Both the position numbers and the translations under genes were made by a program. A stretch of 64,000 nucleotides of DNA from Clostridia bacterium (GTDB taxonomy: Bacteria; Bacillota; Clostridia; Oscillospirales; CAG-272), in NCBI GenBank assembly GCA_017547655.1, contig JAFYPF010000014.1, positions 1 through 64,000 on the forward strand. Reading direction: 5' to 3'. The stretch's first letter is position 1, and each line of letters begins with the position of its first letter. Positions 22,932 to 32,046 of this stretch are shown here, piece by piece. The notes beneath the pieces were generated by a model that had not been told where the DNA came from, did not search any database, and saw nothing but the letters and a program-made list of their open reading frames with translations.

Positions 22932-24320
22932 ATGTTTGGAAAAATTCATGAAGAATGCGGTGTATTCGGTATATTCGATCCTGCAAAAAAAATTAACGTA
23001 ACACAAACAACGTATTCCGGACTTTACGCTTTACAGCACAGAGGTCAGCAGTCCTGCGGTATCGCCGTTAACAACAATGGTATGATTTATAACCACAACG
23101 ACGAGGGTTTGCTCAACGAAGTATTTAACGAAATGATACTCAACTACCTTAAGGGTAATATAGCGATAGGCCACGTGCGTTATGCAAACTCGGAGAACAA
23201 AGGCAGAGAAAACAACCTCCCCTACGTTTCCAAGTATACAAAAGGACAGATAGCAGTAAGCTATAACGGCTCGTTGGTAGGCGCAAACGAAATAAGAAGC
23301 AACCTCGAAGATTCGGGCGCTATGTTCCACACAAATTCCGATGCTGAAATAATCGCATATATGGTATCCCGCGAAAGACTTAAGACTGTATCGACAGAAC
23401 AGGCACTTATTAACATTATGGACAGGCTTACGGGCGCGTACTCATTAGTGATAATGACACCGAACAAGCTTATTGCCGCAAGAGATCCCAAGGGATTCCG
23501 CCCTCTTTGTATGGGTTCACTCGGCGATGCGGTTATATTTGCTTCCGAGTCTTGCGCTATTGATGCTGTAGGCGGTAAATTTATCAGAGATATTCAGCCG
23601 GGCGAGGTTGTTGCAGTAACCAAAGACGGTGTTGAATCATTTGTTGAAAAATGCGGCCAAAAGACTACGAGCTGTATTTTTGAGCATATATATTTTGCAA
23701 GACCTGACTCTGTTATTGACGGACAAAGCGTACATTTTGCAAGACAGGAAGCGGGCAAATGCCTTGCCAAGAGAGACAAAAAGAATATTGCCGACATAGT
23801 TATCGGCGTACCCGACAGTGGTATTGATGCGGCTTTGGGTTATGCCGCAGAGTCGGGAATCCCTTACGGAATCGGCTTAAATAAGAACAGATACATAGGC
23901 AGAACATTTATACAGACAGCGCAAGGCGAAAGAGAAAACCTTGTAAGACTTAAACTAAATCCTATGCCGTCGGTACTTAAAGGTAAACGCGTTGTAGTTG
24001 TTGATGACTCTATTGTAAGAGGAACGACCTGCGCTCACCTTATTGAGCTTATCAGACACGCAGGAGCAACCGAAGTACATTTCCGTATTTCGTCCCCCCC
24101 ATTCCTTAACCCTTGTTATTTCGGAACGGATATAGCTTCAAGAGATAAGCTTATTGCATGCCGCCTTACCCTTGAAGAAATAAGAAAAGAGATTGGCGCT
24201 GACTCCCTTGCATATCTCGAAATAGAAGACTTGAAACAGGTAGTAAAGGATTCGAACATTGAATACTGCGATGCGTGCTTTACAGGCAATTATCCCGTAA
24301 AGGTGCCGGGAGAAAACTGA
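22932..24320 (+). CDS. purF: amidophosphoribosyltransferase
   Basis: 462 aa. First committed step of purine synthesis: PRPP + glutamine to phosphoribosylamine. Seen: an N-terminal Ntn glutaminase with the nucleophile Cys9 in EECGVFGIF, implying an eight-residue propeptide; ALQHRGQQSCGIA; the PRPP loop VVVVDDSIVRGTT; cysteines CIFEH and late DACFTGNYP consistent with the Fe-S-type enzyme as in Bacillus. Start at ATG 22932 after TTGGAGG; an upstream in-frame ATG at 22908 overlaps that RBS. Confidence 0.96.
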   Translation: MFGKIHEECGVFGIFDPAKKINVTQTTYSGLYALQHRGQQSCGIAVNNNGMIYNHNDEGLLNEVFNEMILNYLKGNIAIGHVRYANSENKGRENNLPYVSKYTKGQIAVSYNGSLVGANEIRSNLEDSGAMFHTNSDAEIIAYMVSRERLKTVSTEQALINIMDRLTGAYSLVIMTPNKLIAARDPKGFRPLCMGSLGDAVIFASESCAIDAVGGKFIRDIQPGEVVAVTKDGVESFVEKCGQKTTSCIFEHIYFARPDSVIDGQSVHFARQEAGKCLAKRDKKNIADIVIGVPDSGIDAALGYAAESGIPYGIGLNKNRYIGRTFIQTAQGERENLVRLKLNPMPSVLKGKRVVVVDDSIVRGTTCAHLIELIRHAGATEVHFRISSPPFLNPCYFGTDIASRDKLIACRLTLEEIRKEIGADSLAYLEIEDLKQVVKDSNIEYCDACFTGNYPVKVPGEN

Positions 24321-24321
24321 T

Positions 24322-24948
24322 ATGAAAGTAAAAAATATTGCGGTATTGGTTTCGGGCGGCGGAACCAATTTACAGGCTATAATCGATGCATATAAGTCAG
24401 GCAAGATAACCAACGGTAATCTCGCTTTGGTGCTTTCAAGCAACGAAAAGGCTTACGCGCTCGAAAGAGCAGCAAAGAACGGTATTGAGAGCTGCGTTAT
24501 CAAAAAGTGCGCTGACAGAGAGGCATTTTCCGATGCTATTCTCTCCAAGCTCGAAGAAAAGGATATTGACATTATCGTACTTGCAGGTTTTATGCACATA
24601 ATCAGCGGCAAAATTATAGAAAGATACACTAACAAGATACTTAACGTTCACCCTGCGCTTATACCAAGCTTTTGCGGAGAGGGTTTTTACGGACTTCACG
24701 TACACGAGGCGGCTTTGGAAAAGGGCGTTAAGGTAACGGGTGCTACAGTGCATTTTGTAAATGAAATAGCCGACGGCGGACCTATTATTTTGCAAAAGGC
24801 AGTTTACATTGAAGAAGACGACACCCCCGAAACATTGCAAAAAAGGGTTATGGAAAATGCGGAATGGGAGATACTTCCCCGTGCGCTCGACCTTCTTTGT
24901 AACGAAAAGCTTTCCGTTGAAAATAATATAGTAAAAATAAAAAATTAA
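24322..24948 (+). CDS. purN: phosphoribosylglycinamide formyltransferase
   Basis: 208 aa. Transfers a formyl group from 10-formyl-THF to GAR. Seen: VLVSGGGTNLQAIIDA, the formyl-THF site LAGFMHIISG, the catalytic NVHPALIPSFCGEGFYG and HFVNEIADGGPII. Starts 1 nt after the purF stop. Its cofactor is made by Fhs (12.5-14.2 kb). Confidence 0.96.
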   Translation: MKVKNIAVLVSGGGTNLQAIIDAYKSGKITNGNLALVLSSNEKAYALERAAKNGIESCVIKKCADREAFSDAILSKLEEKDIDIIVLAGFMHIISGKIIERYTNKILNVHPALIPSFCGEGFYGLHVHEAALEKGVKVTGATVHFVNEIADGGPIILQKAVYIEEDDTPETLQKRVMENAEWEILPRALDLLCNEKLSVENNIVKIKN

Positions 24949-24973
24949 CGATATAACCAAAGAGAGGTAAAAA

Positions 24974-26524
24974 ATGAAAAAACGTGCTATAATCAGCTTA
25001 TCAGACAAGACGGGCGTTGTTGAATTTGCTCGCCGTCTCGAAAAACTCGGATATGAGATTCTTTCCACAGGCGGTACTGCAAAGACTTTGACGGACAACG
25101 GAATTGCAGTTACAAACGTTTCCGACGTTACAGGCTTCCCCGAATGTCTTGACGGACGTGTTAAGACGCTTCACCCGATGATTCATGCAGGTATTCTTGC
25201 TATGAGAGGCAACGAAGAACACATGAAGCAGATTGAAGAACTCGGTGTAACCCCTATTGACGTTGTTGCCATTAACCTCTATCCTTTCAAAGAAACAATT
25301 TTGAAGGATAACGTTACACGTGAAGATGCAATTGAAAACATCGACATCGGCGGCCCTACAATGCTCCGAGCAGCCGCAAAGAACTGGCAGGACGTTGCTG
25401 TTATAGTTGATCCCGTTGACTATGACACTGTAACAAGCGAGCTTGAAGCAAACGGTGAAGTATCAAAGGATACAAAGCTCAAGCTTTCGTACAAGGTATT
25501 TGAACATACGGCAGCTTACGATACACTCATTTCGGGCTATCTCAGGAAAGAAAGCGGTATGCCCTGTTTCCCAGAAAAGCTCTCTCTTACTTATGAAAAG
25601 GTAAGCGAAATGCGTTATGGTGAAAACCCTCATCAGGCAGCAGCATTTTACCGCGAAGTCGGCAAGGGTTTTGAAGGCACTTTGGCAGCAGCAGAACAGC
25701 TTAACGGAAAAGAACTTTCATATAATAACATTAACGACGCAAACGGCGCTCTTGATACAATTAAAGAATTCGGAGACGATATTTGCTGTGTTGCGCTTAA
25801 ACATGCAAACCCCTGCGGCGTAGGTATCGGCGAATCTGTTTACGAAGCGTATATAAGAGCTTATGAAGCTGATCCCGTATCTATTTTTGGCGGTATAGTT
25901 GCATTTAACAGAACAGTTGACTCTAAAACAGCGCAGAAGCTCGCTGAACTCTTCCTTGAAATAATAATCGCACCCGAATACGATGCAGAAGCGCTCCAGA
26001 TTCTCTGCACAAAGAAGAACCTTCGTGTTCTCCGTCTCCCCGAGATTGCAAAACCGAACAGAAAAGAAATGTTTGATATGAAAAAGGTTGCGGGCGGTCT
26101 TCTCGTCCAGGAACTTAATACGGAAATGTACGACGATGCTGAAGTTAAGGTTGTTACCGAAAAGGCTCCCACAGCAGAGCAGCTCCGCGATATGAAGTTT
26201 GCTATGAAGGTTGTTAAGCACACCAAGTCTAACGGCATCACCCTTGCAAAGGACGGCGCTACGGTCGGTATCGGCCCCGGTCAGACAAACAGAATTACAG
26301 CACTTGAACTCGCTATCAAGTACGGCGGCGAAAAAGTAATTGGAAGCGTTATGGCAAGTGATGCGTTCTTCCCATTCTCCGACTGCGTTGAAGCGGCTCA
26401 CAAAGCCGGTATAACAGCTATTATTCAGCCCGGCGGAAGCATTCGTGACCAGGAATCTATTGATGCTTGTAACAAATACGGCATCGCCATGGTATTCACA
26501 GGCAAGAGACACTTTAAGCATTGA
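24974..26524 (+). CDS. purH: bifunctional AICAR formyltransferase/IMP cyclohydrolase
   Basis: 516 aa, full length. Last two steps to IMP. Seen: N-terminal MGS-like cyclohydrolase domain ([44 protein letters not shown]), then the AICAR transformylase domain ([60 protein letters not shown]). Last gene of the operon; no purL, purM or purD follows. Confidence 0.97.
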   Translation: MKKRAIISLSDKTGVVEFARRLEKLGYEILSTGGTAKTLTDNGIAVTNVSDVTGFPECLDGRVKTLHPMIHAGILAMRGNEEHMKQIEELGVTPIDVVAINLYPFKETILKDNVTREDAIENIDIGGPTMLRAAAKNWQDVAVIVDPVDYDTVTSELEANGEVSKDTKLKLSYKVFEHTAAYDTLISGYLRKESGMPCFPEKLSLTYEKVSEMRYGENPHQAAAFYREVGKGFEGTLAAAEQLNGKELSYNNINDANGALDTIKEFGDDICCVALKHANPCGVGIGESVYEAYIRAYEADPVSIFGGIVAFNRTVDSKTAQKLAELFLEIIIAPEYDAEALQILCTKKNLRVLRLPEIAKPNRKEMFDMKKVAGGLLVQELNTEMYDDAEVKVVTEKAPTAEQLRDMKFAMKVVKHTKSNGITLAKDGATVGIGPGQTNRITALELAIKYGGEKVIGSVMASDAFFPFSDCVEAAHKAGITAIIQPGGSIRDQESIDACNKYGIAMVFTGKRHFKH

Positions 26525-26537
26525 TTTGCAGAATATA

Positions 26538-26575
26538 ATATATGGGCTGAACGTTCAGCCCATATATTTATATAT
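26538..26575 (+). terminator. intrinsic terminator of the pur operon
   Basis: TATATGGGCTGAACGTTCAGCCCATATA, a near-perfect palindrome followed by TTTATAT. Confidence 0.8.
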
Positions 26576-26599
26576 AAATGAAAGAAATGTTTGCTATAT

Positions 26600-26720
26600 A
26601 TAGAATCTCTGTCGGTGTAATTATTGACGTATTCAAGAGCGAATGCGAAACCGACAGAGAAACTGCATAGGATATTTTATTTATATTATTTTTCTCTGCT
26701 TTCGTCAGCCTATGAACGAA
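26600..26720. repeat. intergenic repeat related to 21.8-21.96 kb
   Basis: TCTCTGTCGGT (about 26609) pairs with ACCGACAGAGA (about 26650), and is followed by TTTATATTATTTTTCTCTGCTTTCGTC, nearly the same as at 21890-21915. Noncoding. Confidence 0.6.
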
Positions 26721-26735
26721 CTGCCCAAATAAACA

Positions 26736-26766
26736 AAAAAATCCGCATTTCGCGGATTTTTTAATT
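26736..26766 (-). terminator. intrinsic terminator of the nitroreductase gene
   Basis: AAAAAATCCGC..GCGGATTTTTT hairpin just downstream (minus strand) of the stop codon at 26769; symmetric. Confidence 0.88.
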
Positions 26767-26768
26767 GT

Positions 26769-27290
26769 TCACATTACCCATTTTACAACGTTGGGGTTCT
26801 TTTCAAAATTACGAACGGCGTCGTCAGCCGCATATCCCAAGGCTGCCATACCGTGAACCAAATGGTTTGCGGGAACGCCTATTTTATCCAACTCCGCTCT
26901 GACTTCCGGCTCATCACAAACGCCTTTGAACTGATTTATCCAAACAGAGCCGATTCCGAGAGCATGTGAAGCAAGGAAAATATTTTCCAAAGCAACCGCA
27001 CAATCCTCAATAGCATGTTCATTATCCCTCGGGTTAGAGCAAATGATAACGGTATTGGGATTGTAGAAACAATATCCCTCTTCTCTGCCAAGCTTTATTC
27101 GAAGACAGGTAGCAAGAGAACTGATAATATCAGAGTTTTGAACAACGGTAAACTGCCACAACTGTCTGTTTTTGCCGCTCGGCGCATAATATGCCGCTTT
27201 TACAATAGTTTCAAGGTCTTCTTTTGCTATTTTTTTATCGGTAAAGCTACGTATACTTCTTCTCTCAAGAAGGCATTTTATTGCATCCAT
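26769..27290 (-). CDS. nitroreductase family protein
   Basis: 173 aa. FMN-dependent NAD(P)H oxidoreductase fold. Seen: RRSIRSFTDKKI at the N-terminus, YYAPSGKNRQLWQF (the APSxxNxQ flavin loop), ALGIGSVWI and MAALGYAAD near the end. The substrate is unknown. ATG 27290 lies behind GGAGG. It starts 26 nt after the stop of the upstream membrane-protein gene, so the two form an operon. Confidence 0.88.
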   Translation of the reverse strand: MDAIKCLLERRSIRSFTDKKIAKEDLETIVKAAYYAPSGKNRQLWQFTVVQNSDIISSLATCLRIKLGREEGYCFYNPNTVIICSNPRDNEHAIEDCAVALENIFLASHALGIGSVWINQFKGVCDEPEVRAELDKIGVPANHLVHGMAALGYAADDAVRNFEKNPNVVKWVM

Positions 27291-27316
27291 AATATTCCTC
27301 CACGTATGTTTTATGT

Positions 27317-28252
27317 TTATGCTTCGGGCTGAACGCTTATCAAGGGGATATAATAGCATTTCGCCTTAATTTCCTCGGAGAGCTCAAACTCCGAAATGGA
27401 AGCGCAAGGGCCCGATGCTTTCAGCTTGAAATCGATTTCAGCCTCATCAAAATGCCCCGCCTCATTTCTCGAGGTATCACGCAAAATTGACAGTACGTTT
27501 TTTTCTTCGTTGTAATAAATATCTATTCCGTTAACGTATTCCACAAAAAACTCAACGGGAACGAACAAGGAATCATCGAGCTTCTCGGAATTTCCGTTCA
27601 TTCTTATTTCCGTTCCGTTAATCTCGGCAAAAGGAGTCCCCACCTCAAAACAAACGCTTTCTCCCGTTTTTTCATTGGTAATAAACCTAATCCAATTTCG
27701 GTCGCCCGTCATAATAAAACCAAACTTTTCGGAAACAGCAGTCATATTAACGTAAAGGCTTCCGTCTCTGACGTATTTTTCTGTATCGACAGAAATAGCC
27801 TTGAGGTCTTTTTCTTCATGTTCAAGACAAATTTTCAGCTTCAATCCGTCATATTCGGAGGGTTCTGTAGCTATAAGATTCTTATAGAAAGCAAGTGAAA
27901 TAACACCCGCAACCGCCGAAAACACAAGGACAAAAAGCACTGCGTATGCAATAAACAAACGGCTTATTCCCTTTTGTTTTTTCTTGATTTTATATCCTTG
28001 AGAGCGCTTGGCAACACGTTTAACCTCGGGAGAATCGGGATTGATTCTTTTATCTTCTTTTGCAGAACGCCGCTTTGACGGTGTCTGGTCATTTATACTC
28101 ATACGAGCACCGCGATTAACGTGGCGTCTTTGGAGATTCTGCGCCATCTGAATATTGGGAGCTCTGTTCATTCTCGGCTTCGAATTGATATTCGGTGTTG
28201 GTTTTCTGCCTCTATCATCTTTAGAAATATCGGGAATTCTTCTTATTGCCAA
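27317..28252 (-). CDS. single-pass membrane protein with copper amine oxidase-like N-domain
   Basis: 311 aa. Seen: a very basic, disordered cytoplasmic region (about 1-95; many Arg/Lys/Asn/Pro), one transmembrane segment (about 98-121), and an extracellular part with DGSLYVNMTAVSEKFGF, EINGTEIRMNGN and LFVPVEFFVEYVNGIDIYYNEEKNVLSI. The last strings match the copper amine oxidase N-terminal-like (stalk) domain common in clostridial surface proteins, which does not itself imply catalysis. Function unknown. Co-transcribed with the nitroreductase. Confidence 0.65.
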   Translation of the reverse strand: MAIRRIPDISKDDRGRKPTPNINSKPRMNRAPNIQMAQNLQRRHVNRGARMSINDQTPSKRRSAKEDKRINPDSPEVKRVAKRSQGYKIKKKQKGISRLFIAYAVLFVLVFSAVAGVISLAFYKNLIATEPSEYDGLKLKICLEHEEKDLKAISVDTEKYVRDGSLYVNMTAVSEKFGFIMTGDRNWIRFITNEKTGESVCFEVGTPFAEINGTEIRMNGNSEKLDDSLFVPVEFFVEYVNGIDIYYNEEKNVLSILRDTSRNEAGHFDEAEIDFKLKASGPCASISEFELSEEIKAKCYYIPLISVQPEA

Positions 28253-28302
28253 TGCATCTCACCTCTCAATACTCAAAATTTCAGTTCGCCGGTTATTTGT
28301 AT

Positions 28303-28331
28303 ATTGTACCATAAAGAGCAGAAAAATGCAA
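28303..28331 (-). promoter_or_regulatory. promoter of the membrane protein/nitroreductase operon
   Basis: Minus strand TTGCAT (28331-28326), 17-nt spacer, TACAAT (28308-28303), about 50 nt before the start codon. Confidence 0.7.
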
Positions 28332-28433
28332 GAGAATTGCAAAATGTTGTACCTATAGATACCCCCTTTTACAAATTTGCAAAATGCAAAATTCATTTTT
28401 TGGGCAATTGCCGCAAAAAAAATAAAAAAACAC

Positions 28434-28462
28434 TTGACAAAAGAAATTAACCGTGCTATAAT
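28434..28462 (+). promoter_or_regulatory. consensus promoter of infC-rpmI-rplT
   Basis: TTGACA (28434-28439), 17-nt spacer, TATAAT (28457-28462). Confidence 0.9.
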
Positions 28463-28467
28463 CACAA

Positions 28468-28627
28468 GGTAAAAAAAGAAGCAGAACGCTCCGTTCTCAC
28501 CCATAAAGCGTTGACTTATATGTGGTTAATAGATTGTTATTAAGGCTGAAACATCGGCTTTAGTTATGTTTATTGTGCGGAGTTGTTACTGAATTCCGTG
28601 CATTTTTTATTTTTGTGGAGGTGTTTT
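28468..28627 (+). promoter_or_regulatory. infC leader with attenuator-like hairpin (probable L20 autoregulation)
   Basis: A leader of about 160 nt with AGAACG..CGTTCT and AAGGCTGAAACATCGGCTTT hairpins, then an imperfect TGCGGA..TCCGTGCA hairpin followed by six T at 28603-28608. In Bacillota, L20 represses the infC-rpmI-rplT operon through such a leader. Matching to the L20 leader family was not computed. Confidence 0.6.
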
Positions 28628-28630
28628 ATA

Positions 28631-29182
28631 ATAAAAAACACAAGTGCTAAGGACAACATCATAAACGAGGATATTAAAGCAGAGCTTAAATGCTCCGACT
28701 CAAAGATGTTTAGAGTAATTTCAAACGAAGGCGAACAGCTCGGTATGCTTAGCTTTATCGACGCATTGGAAAAGGCTTACGACGAAGACCTTGATTTGGT
28801 ACTTATGTCAGCGCAGTCCGATCCGCCCGTATGCAAGATTATGGACTACGGAAAGTTCCGTTTTGACCGCGACAAGCGAGAAAAAGAAGCGAAAAAGAAG
28901 CAGCAGACCATTGAAACGAAAGAGATACAGCTTTCGTGCAGAATTGACGTAAACGATTTCAACACCAAAGTTAACCACGCTCACAGATTTTTGAAAAGTG
29001 GAAACAAGGTAAAGGTAATCGTAAAATTCAAGGGACGTCAAATGACACATCTCGATATAGGAAAGCAGTTGCTTGAACAGTTCAAGGAAACGTGTAACGA
29101 ACTCGGAACTGTAGAAAAGCCGCCCGTACTTGAGGGAAGATTTATGTCAATGATGATAGTTCCGGCAAAAGCCACAAAGTAA
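28631..29182 (+). CDS. infC: translation initiation factor IF-3, apparent AUA start
   Basis: About 183 aa. Prevents 30S-50S joining and checks start-codon pairing. Seen: INEDIKAELKCSDSKMFRVISNEGEQLGML, SDPPVCKIMDYGKFRFDRDKREKEAKKKQ, and KVIVKFKGRQMTHLDIGKQLL. No ATG, GTG or TTG lies where the conserved N-terminus begins. After GGAGG (28617-28621) the frame reads ATA ATA AAA AAC, so initiation at ATA 28631 (9 nt) or 28628 (6 nt) is inferred. IF-3 discriminates against such codons, and infC with AUU is a known autoregulatory case. An upstream frame start would insert 15 unlikely residues. Confidence 0.9.
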   Translation: MKNTSAKDNIINEDIKAELKCSDSKMFRVISNEGEQLGMLSFIDALEKAYDEDLDLVLMSAQSDPPVCKIMDYGKFRFDRDKREKEAKKKQQTIETKEIQLSCRIDVNDFNTKVNHAHRFLKSGNKVKVIVKFKGRQMTHLDIGKQLLEQFKETCNELGTVEKPPVLEGRFMSMMIVPAKATK

Positions 29183-29262
29183 AAAACAATTAAAATTATG
29201 TAAAGTATTGCGATACCGAAAAGAACGGAATACCGCATAAAATACGAAAGGAGTCCATTACT

Positions 29263-29454
29263 ATGGGAAAAATGAAAACACACAGCGCCTCTGCCAAGAG
29301 ATTTACTCTCACCAAGAGCGGCAAGGTAAAGATTAACCATTCGCATCACCGTCATAACCTCGGTCTTAAGAACGCAAAGCGTAAGAGAAGCCTCAGAAAA
29401 GCAGGTTACCTCAGCGAATCTATGGCACCGACAGTTAGAACACTTATTAAATAA
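29263..29454 (+). CDS. rpmI: 50S ribosomal protein L35
   Basis: 63 aa, full length. Seen: MGKMKTHSASAKRFTLTKSGKVK and the basic KNAKRKRSLRKAGYLSE. RBS AAAGGAG. Second gene of infC-rpmI-rplT. Confidence 0.97.
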   Translation: MGKMKTHSASAKRFTLTKSGKVKINHSHHRHNLGLKNAKRKRSLRKAGYLSESMAPTVRTLIK

Positions 29455-29488
29455 TTGATAAATTGATTGAAAACAGGAGGAAAAAACA

Positions 29489-29845
29489 ATGGCAAGAGTT
29501 AAAGGCGCTATGATGACTCGTAAGAGAAGAAATAAAATACTCAAGCTCGCTAAAGGTTACTGGGGCGCAAAGAGTAAGCACTTCAAGATGGCTAAACAGG
29601 CTGTAATGAAGAGTGGCAACTATGCATACATCGGCAGAAAGCAGAAGAAGAGAGATTTCCGCGCACTCTGGATCACCAGAATTTCCGCACAGGCAAAGGT
29701 AAACGGAATCAACTACTCACAGCTTATGCACGGTCTTAAGTTGGCAGGCATCAACCTCAACAGAAAGATGCTCGCTGAAATTGCAGTATCCGACAAGGAA
29801 GCATTTGCTGCAATCGTAGAAAAAGCTAAAGAAGCACTTAAATAA
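29489..29845 (+). CDS. rplT: 50S ribosomal protein L20
   Basis: 118 aa. Binds 23S rRNA; likely repressor of its own operon. Seen: [54 protein letters not shown] and [30 protein letters not shown]. Confidence 0.98.
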   Translation: MARVKGAMMTRKRRNKILKLAKGYWGAKSKHFKMAKQAVMKSGNYAYIGRKQKKRDFRALWITRISAQAKVNGINYSQLMHGLKLAGINLNRKMLAEIAVSDKEAFAAIVEKAKEALK

Positions 29846-29856
29846 GTTCGATTACT

Positions 29857-29884
29857 ACAAAAACCCGGATTTTCCCGGGTTTTT
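29857..29884 (+). terminator. intrinsic terminator after rplT
   Basis: AAAAACCCGG..CCGGGTTTTT hairpin and T tail. Confidence 0.9.
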
Positions 29885-29974
29885 GTGCTACAATCGGTAA
29901 TGTGTTTTTTTGTCAAAAGAAAGCAACACAAACGAAAATCAGACGTTATTTTCTCAAAAAAGGGGGTTAATATT

Positions 29975-30757
29975 TTGGATATAATAACAAGCAGAAACAA
30001 CAATCTGGTTATTGAAACAGCAAAGCTGAAAGACAGAAAACAGCGTGAAAAAATGAGAACCTTTCTTTTTGAGGGAATAAAACTGACGAGAGAAGCGATA
30101 ATGCAGGGCGTAGAGATTACGCATATTTTCCTGACGGAGAAATGCGCAGAAAAGTATCCCGATTTAGCCGACAGAAAAGAAGCGGTTGTTATAAGCGACT
30201 CGGTATGCGAGAAGCTGTCTGAAAACAATGCGCCCGAGGGCATTATTTGTACCGCAAGATACCTCGACAATCTTCATAAAGAATATACGGCGGCAGATAC
30301 GATAGACTTAAAAGACAGTTGTCTTATACTCTCGACAATACAAGATCCCGGAAATTTGGGGACTATAGCAAGAACGTCTGCAGCATTCGGCAAGAAGACG
30401 CTCATACTTTCGAGCGACTGCGCAGATATATATAATCAAAAAACGATAAGAGCATCAATGGGAGCTATGTTCAGAACGACGACCTACAGGACAAGCGACC
30501 TATGCAAGACTATAAATGATATACGCAAAAGAGGTCAAGAGGTTTATGCGACCGCCCTTACCGAAAAGGCGCTGCCCTTAAGCTCGGTAAAGAACCCGAA
30601 AAACAGCTGCTTTGTTATGGGCAACGAAGGTCACGGACTTTCCGATGAGGTAATATACAGTTGCACGGGAACCGTTATAATCCCCATGGAAAAGGACGCA
30701 GAATCGCTAAACGTTTCGTCGGCGGCATCGGTTATACTTTGGGAAGCGTATAGGTGA
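29975..30757 (+). CDS. SpoU/TrmH-family RNA 2'-O-methyltransferase
   Basis: About 260 aa. Seen: the N-terminal substrate-binding domain (ITSRNNNLV..LKDRKQREKMRTFLFEGIKL, the FxxEGxxL motif) and the SPOUT knot motifs LSTIQDPGNLGTIARTSAAFG, FVMGNEGHGLSDEV and IPMEKDAESLNVSSAASVILWE. It methylates a ribose 2'-OH in rRNA or tRNA with SAM; the exact site is not predictable. TTG at 29975, 8 nt after GGGGG, is the likely start; the longer frame from 29885 begins inside the rplT terminator. Confidence 0.9.
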   Translation: MDIITSRNNNLVIETAKLKDRKQREKMRTFLFEGIKLTREAIMQGVEITHIFLTEKCAEKYPDLADRKEAVVISDSVCEKLSENNAPEGIICTARYLDNLHKEYTAADTIDLKDSCLILSTIQDPGNLGTIARTSAAFGKKTLILSSDCADIYNQKTIRASMGAMFRTTTYRTSDLCKTINDIRKRGQEVYATALTEKALPLSSVKNPKNSCFVMGNEGHGLSDEVIYSCTGTVIIPMEKDAESLNVSSAASVILWEAYR

Positions 30758-30762
30758 GAAAT

Positions 30763-32007
30763 ATGAACAATTTACTATACTGGGTGTGGTTAAGCGAAAA
30801 ATGCACTCCAAACACCCCTATTTTCAGTATTCTTTATCACCATTTCGGCTCAATTGAGAAGGTTTATGAATCTACCGAGGAAGAGCTGAAAAGCATATAC
30901 GGCCTTACGCAAGCGAAGATAAGGTCATTACTTGACAAAAGAACGACAAGGGCGCAAGAAATATTAAACGAGTGCCTAAAAAACAATATAAGTATTCTTC
31001 CTTATTCCGAAGAACTCTTCCCTACAAGGATCAGAACAATAAAGAATCCCCCCGTATTGCTTTATTACAAAGGAAAACTTCCCGAGTTTGATAAAGAGCT
31101 TTGTATAGGCACGGTAGGAACGAGAAATCCCTCTCCATACGGATACAGATGCGCTTATGAAATAGCGTTTGACCTTGCGATAAGCGGAACTTACGTTATA
31201 AGCGGTATGGCGTTAGGTATAGACTCCGTATGCCACAACGCCGCACTTGATGCGGGCGGAAAAACGGTTGCTGTATTGGGGTGCGGTATAGATATAGTGT
31301 ATCCGAAAGAGAACGCCGATTTGTACAACAGGCTCTCTGCGAACAGCACGATTATATCCGAATATTCACCCGGAACCTCTGCTACACGTTACACATTTCC
31401 GCAGAGAAACAGAATAATAAGCGGACTGTCGTTGGGAACGCTTATTGTTGAAGCACAACAAAGAAGCGGAGCTATGATAACGGCGCAAATGGCAGCAGAA
31501 CAGAACAGAGACGTGTTTGCGATACCCGGAAGAGTGGGCGAATTAAACAGTATCGGCCCCAATCTTCTTATACGTTCGGGAGCGAAATCGGTAAGTCATG
31601 CCGACGATATTCTGCGCGAATACGAATTTTTGTTTCCGGACAAAATAAAATTATTAAAAAAAGCAGAAAAACCAAAGAAGAACCCATATGCTGCGTTAAA
31701 CGGAAATCCGAACTCGGTTGTTAAAACAAAAACAAGCGGTTATTCGAGTATTGCTGACCAAAATTCAGAAAACACTCATACGGAAACCGATCACGTAACC
31801 GAAGAAAGCAAAGAATACCTAAAAAACCTTCCCGAAGAACAAAAAAATATATGTATGTGCTTATCCAAGATACAGCCCGTAACACTTGAAGAAATTGTAA
31901 ACATTACCGGCTATTCGGTATCTGACACAATGTCGGCATTGACAATTTTGGAAATACAAGGTATAGTAAATGCTGTGCCGGGCGGAGGCTTTCTGTTGGC
32001 ACAATAA
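30763..32007 (+). CDS. dprA: DNA-processing protein DprA
   Basis: 414 aa. Loads RecA on incoming single-stranded DNA during transformation. Seen: a Rossmann-like core with VGTRNPSPYGYRCAYEIAFDLA, SGMALGIDSVCHNAALDAGGKTVAVLGCGIDIVYPKENADLY, FPQRNRIISGLSLGTLIVEAQQRSGAMITAQ and FAIPGRVGELNSIGPNLLIRSGA; an acidic/polar linker (about 300-345); and a C-terminal winged-helix DprA_WH domain. Start ATG 30763 just after the methyltransferase stop. Followed by topA, the usual neighbour. Confidence 0.95.
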   Translation: MNNLLYWVWLSEKCTPNTPIFSILYHHFGSIEKVYESTEEELKSIYGLTQAKIRSLLDKRTTRAQEILNECLKNNISILPYSEELFPTRIRTIKNPPVLLYYKGKLPEFDKELCIGTVGTRNPSPYGYRCAYEIAFDLAISGTYVISGMALGIDSVCHNAALDAGGKTVAVLGCGIDIVYPKENADLYNRLSANSTIISEYSPGTSATRYTFPQRNRIISGLSLGTLIVEAQQRSGAMITAQMAAEQNRDVFAIPGRVGELNSIGPNLLIRSGAKSVSHADDILREYEFLFPDKIKLLKKAEKPKKNPYAALNGNPNSVVKTKTSGYSSIADQNSENTHTETDHVTEESKEYLKNLPEEQKNICMCLSKIQPVTLEEIVNITGYSVSDTMSALTILEIQGIVNAVPGGGFLLAQ

Positions 32008-32046
32008 AAATTTTAGAAATTTAATCCCATTTTTTGAGGTGTATAT

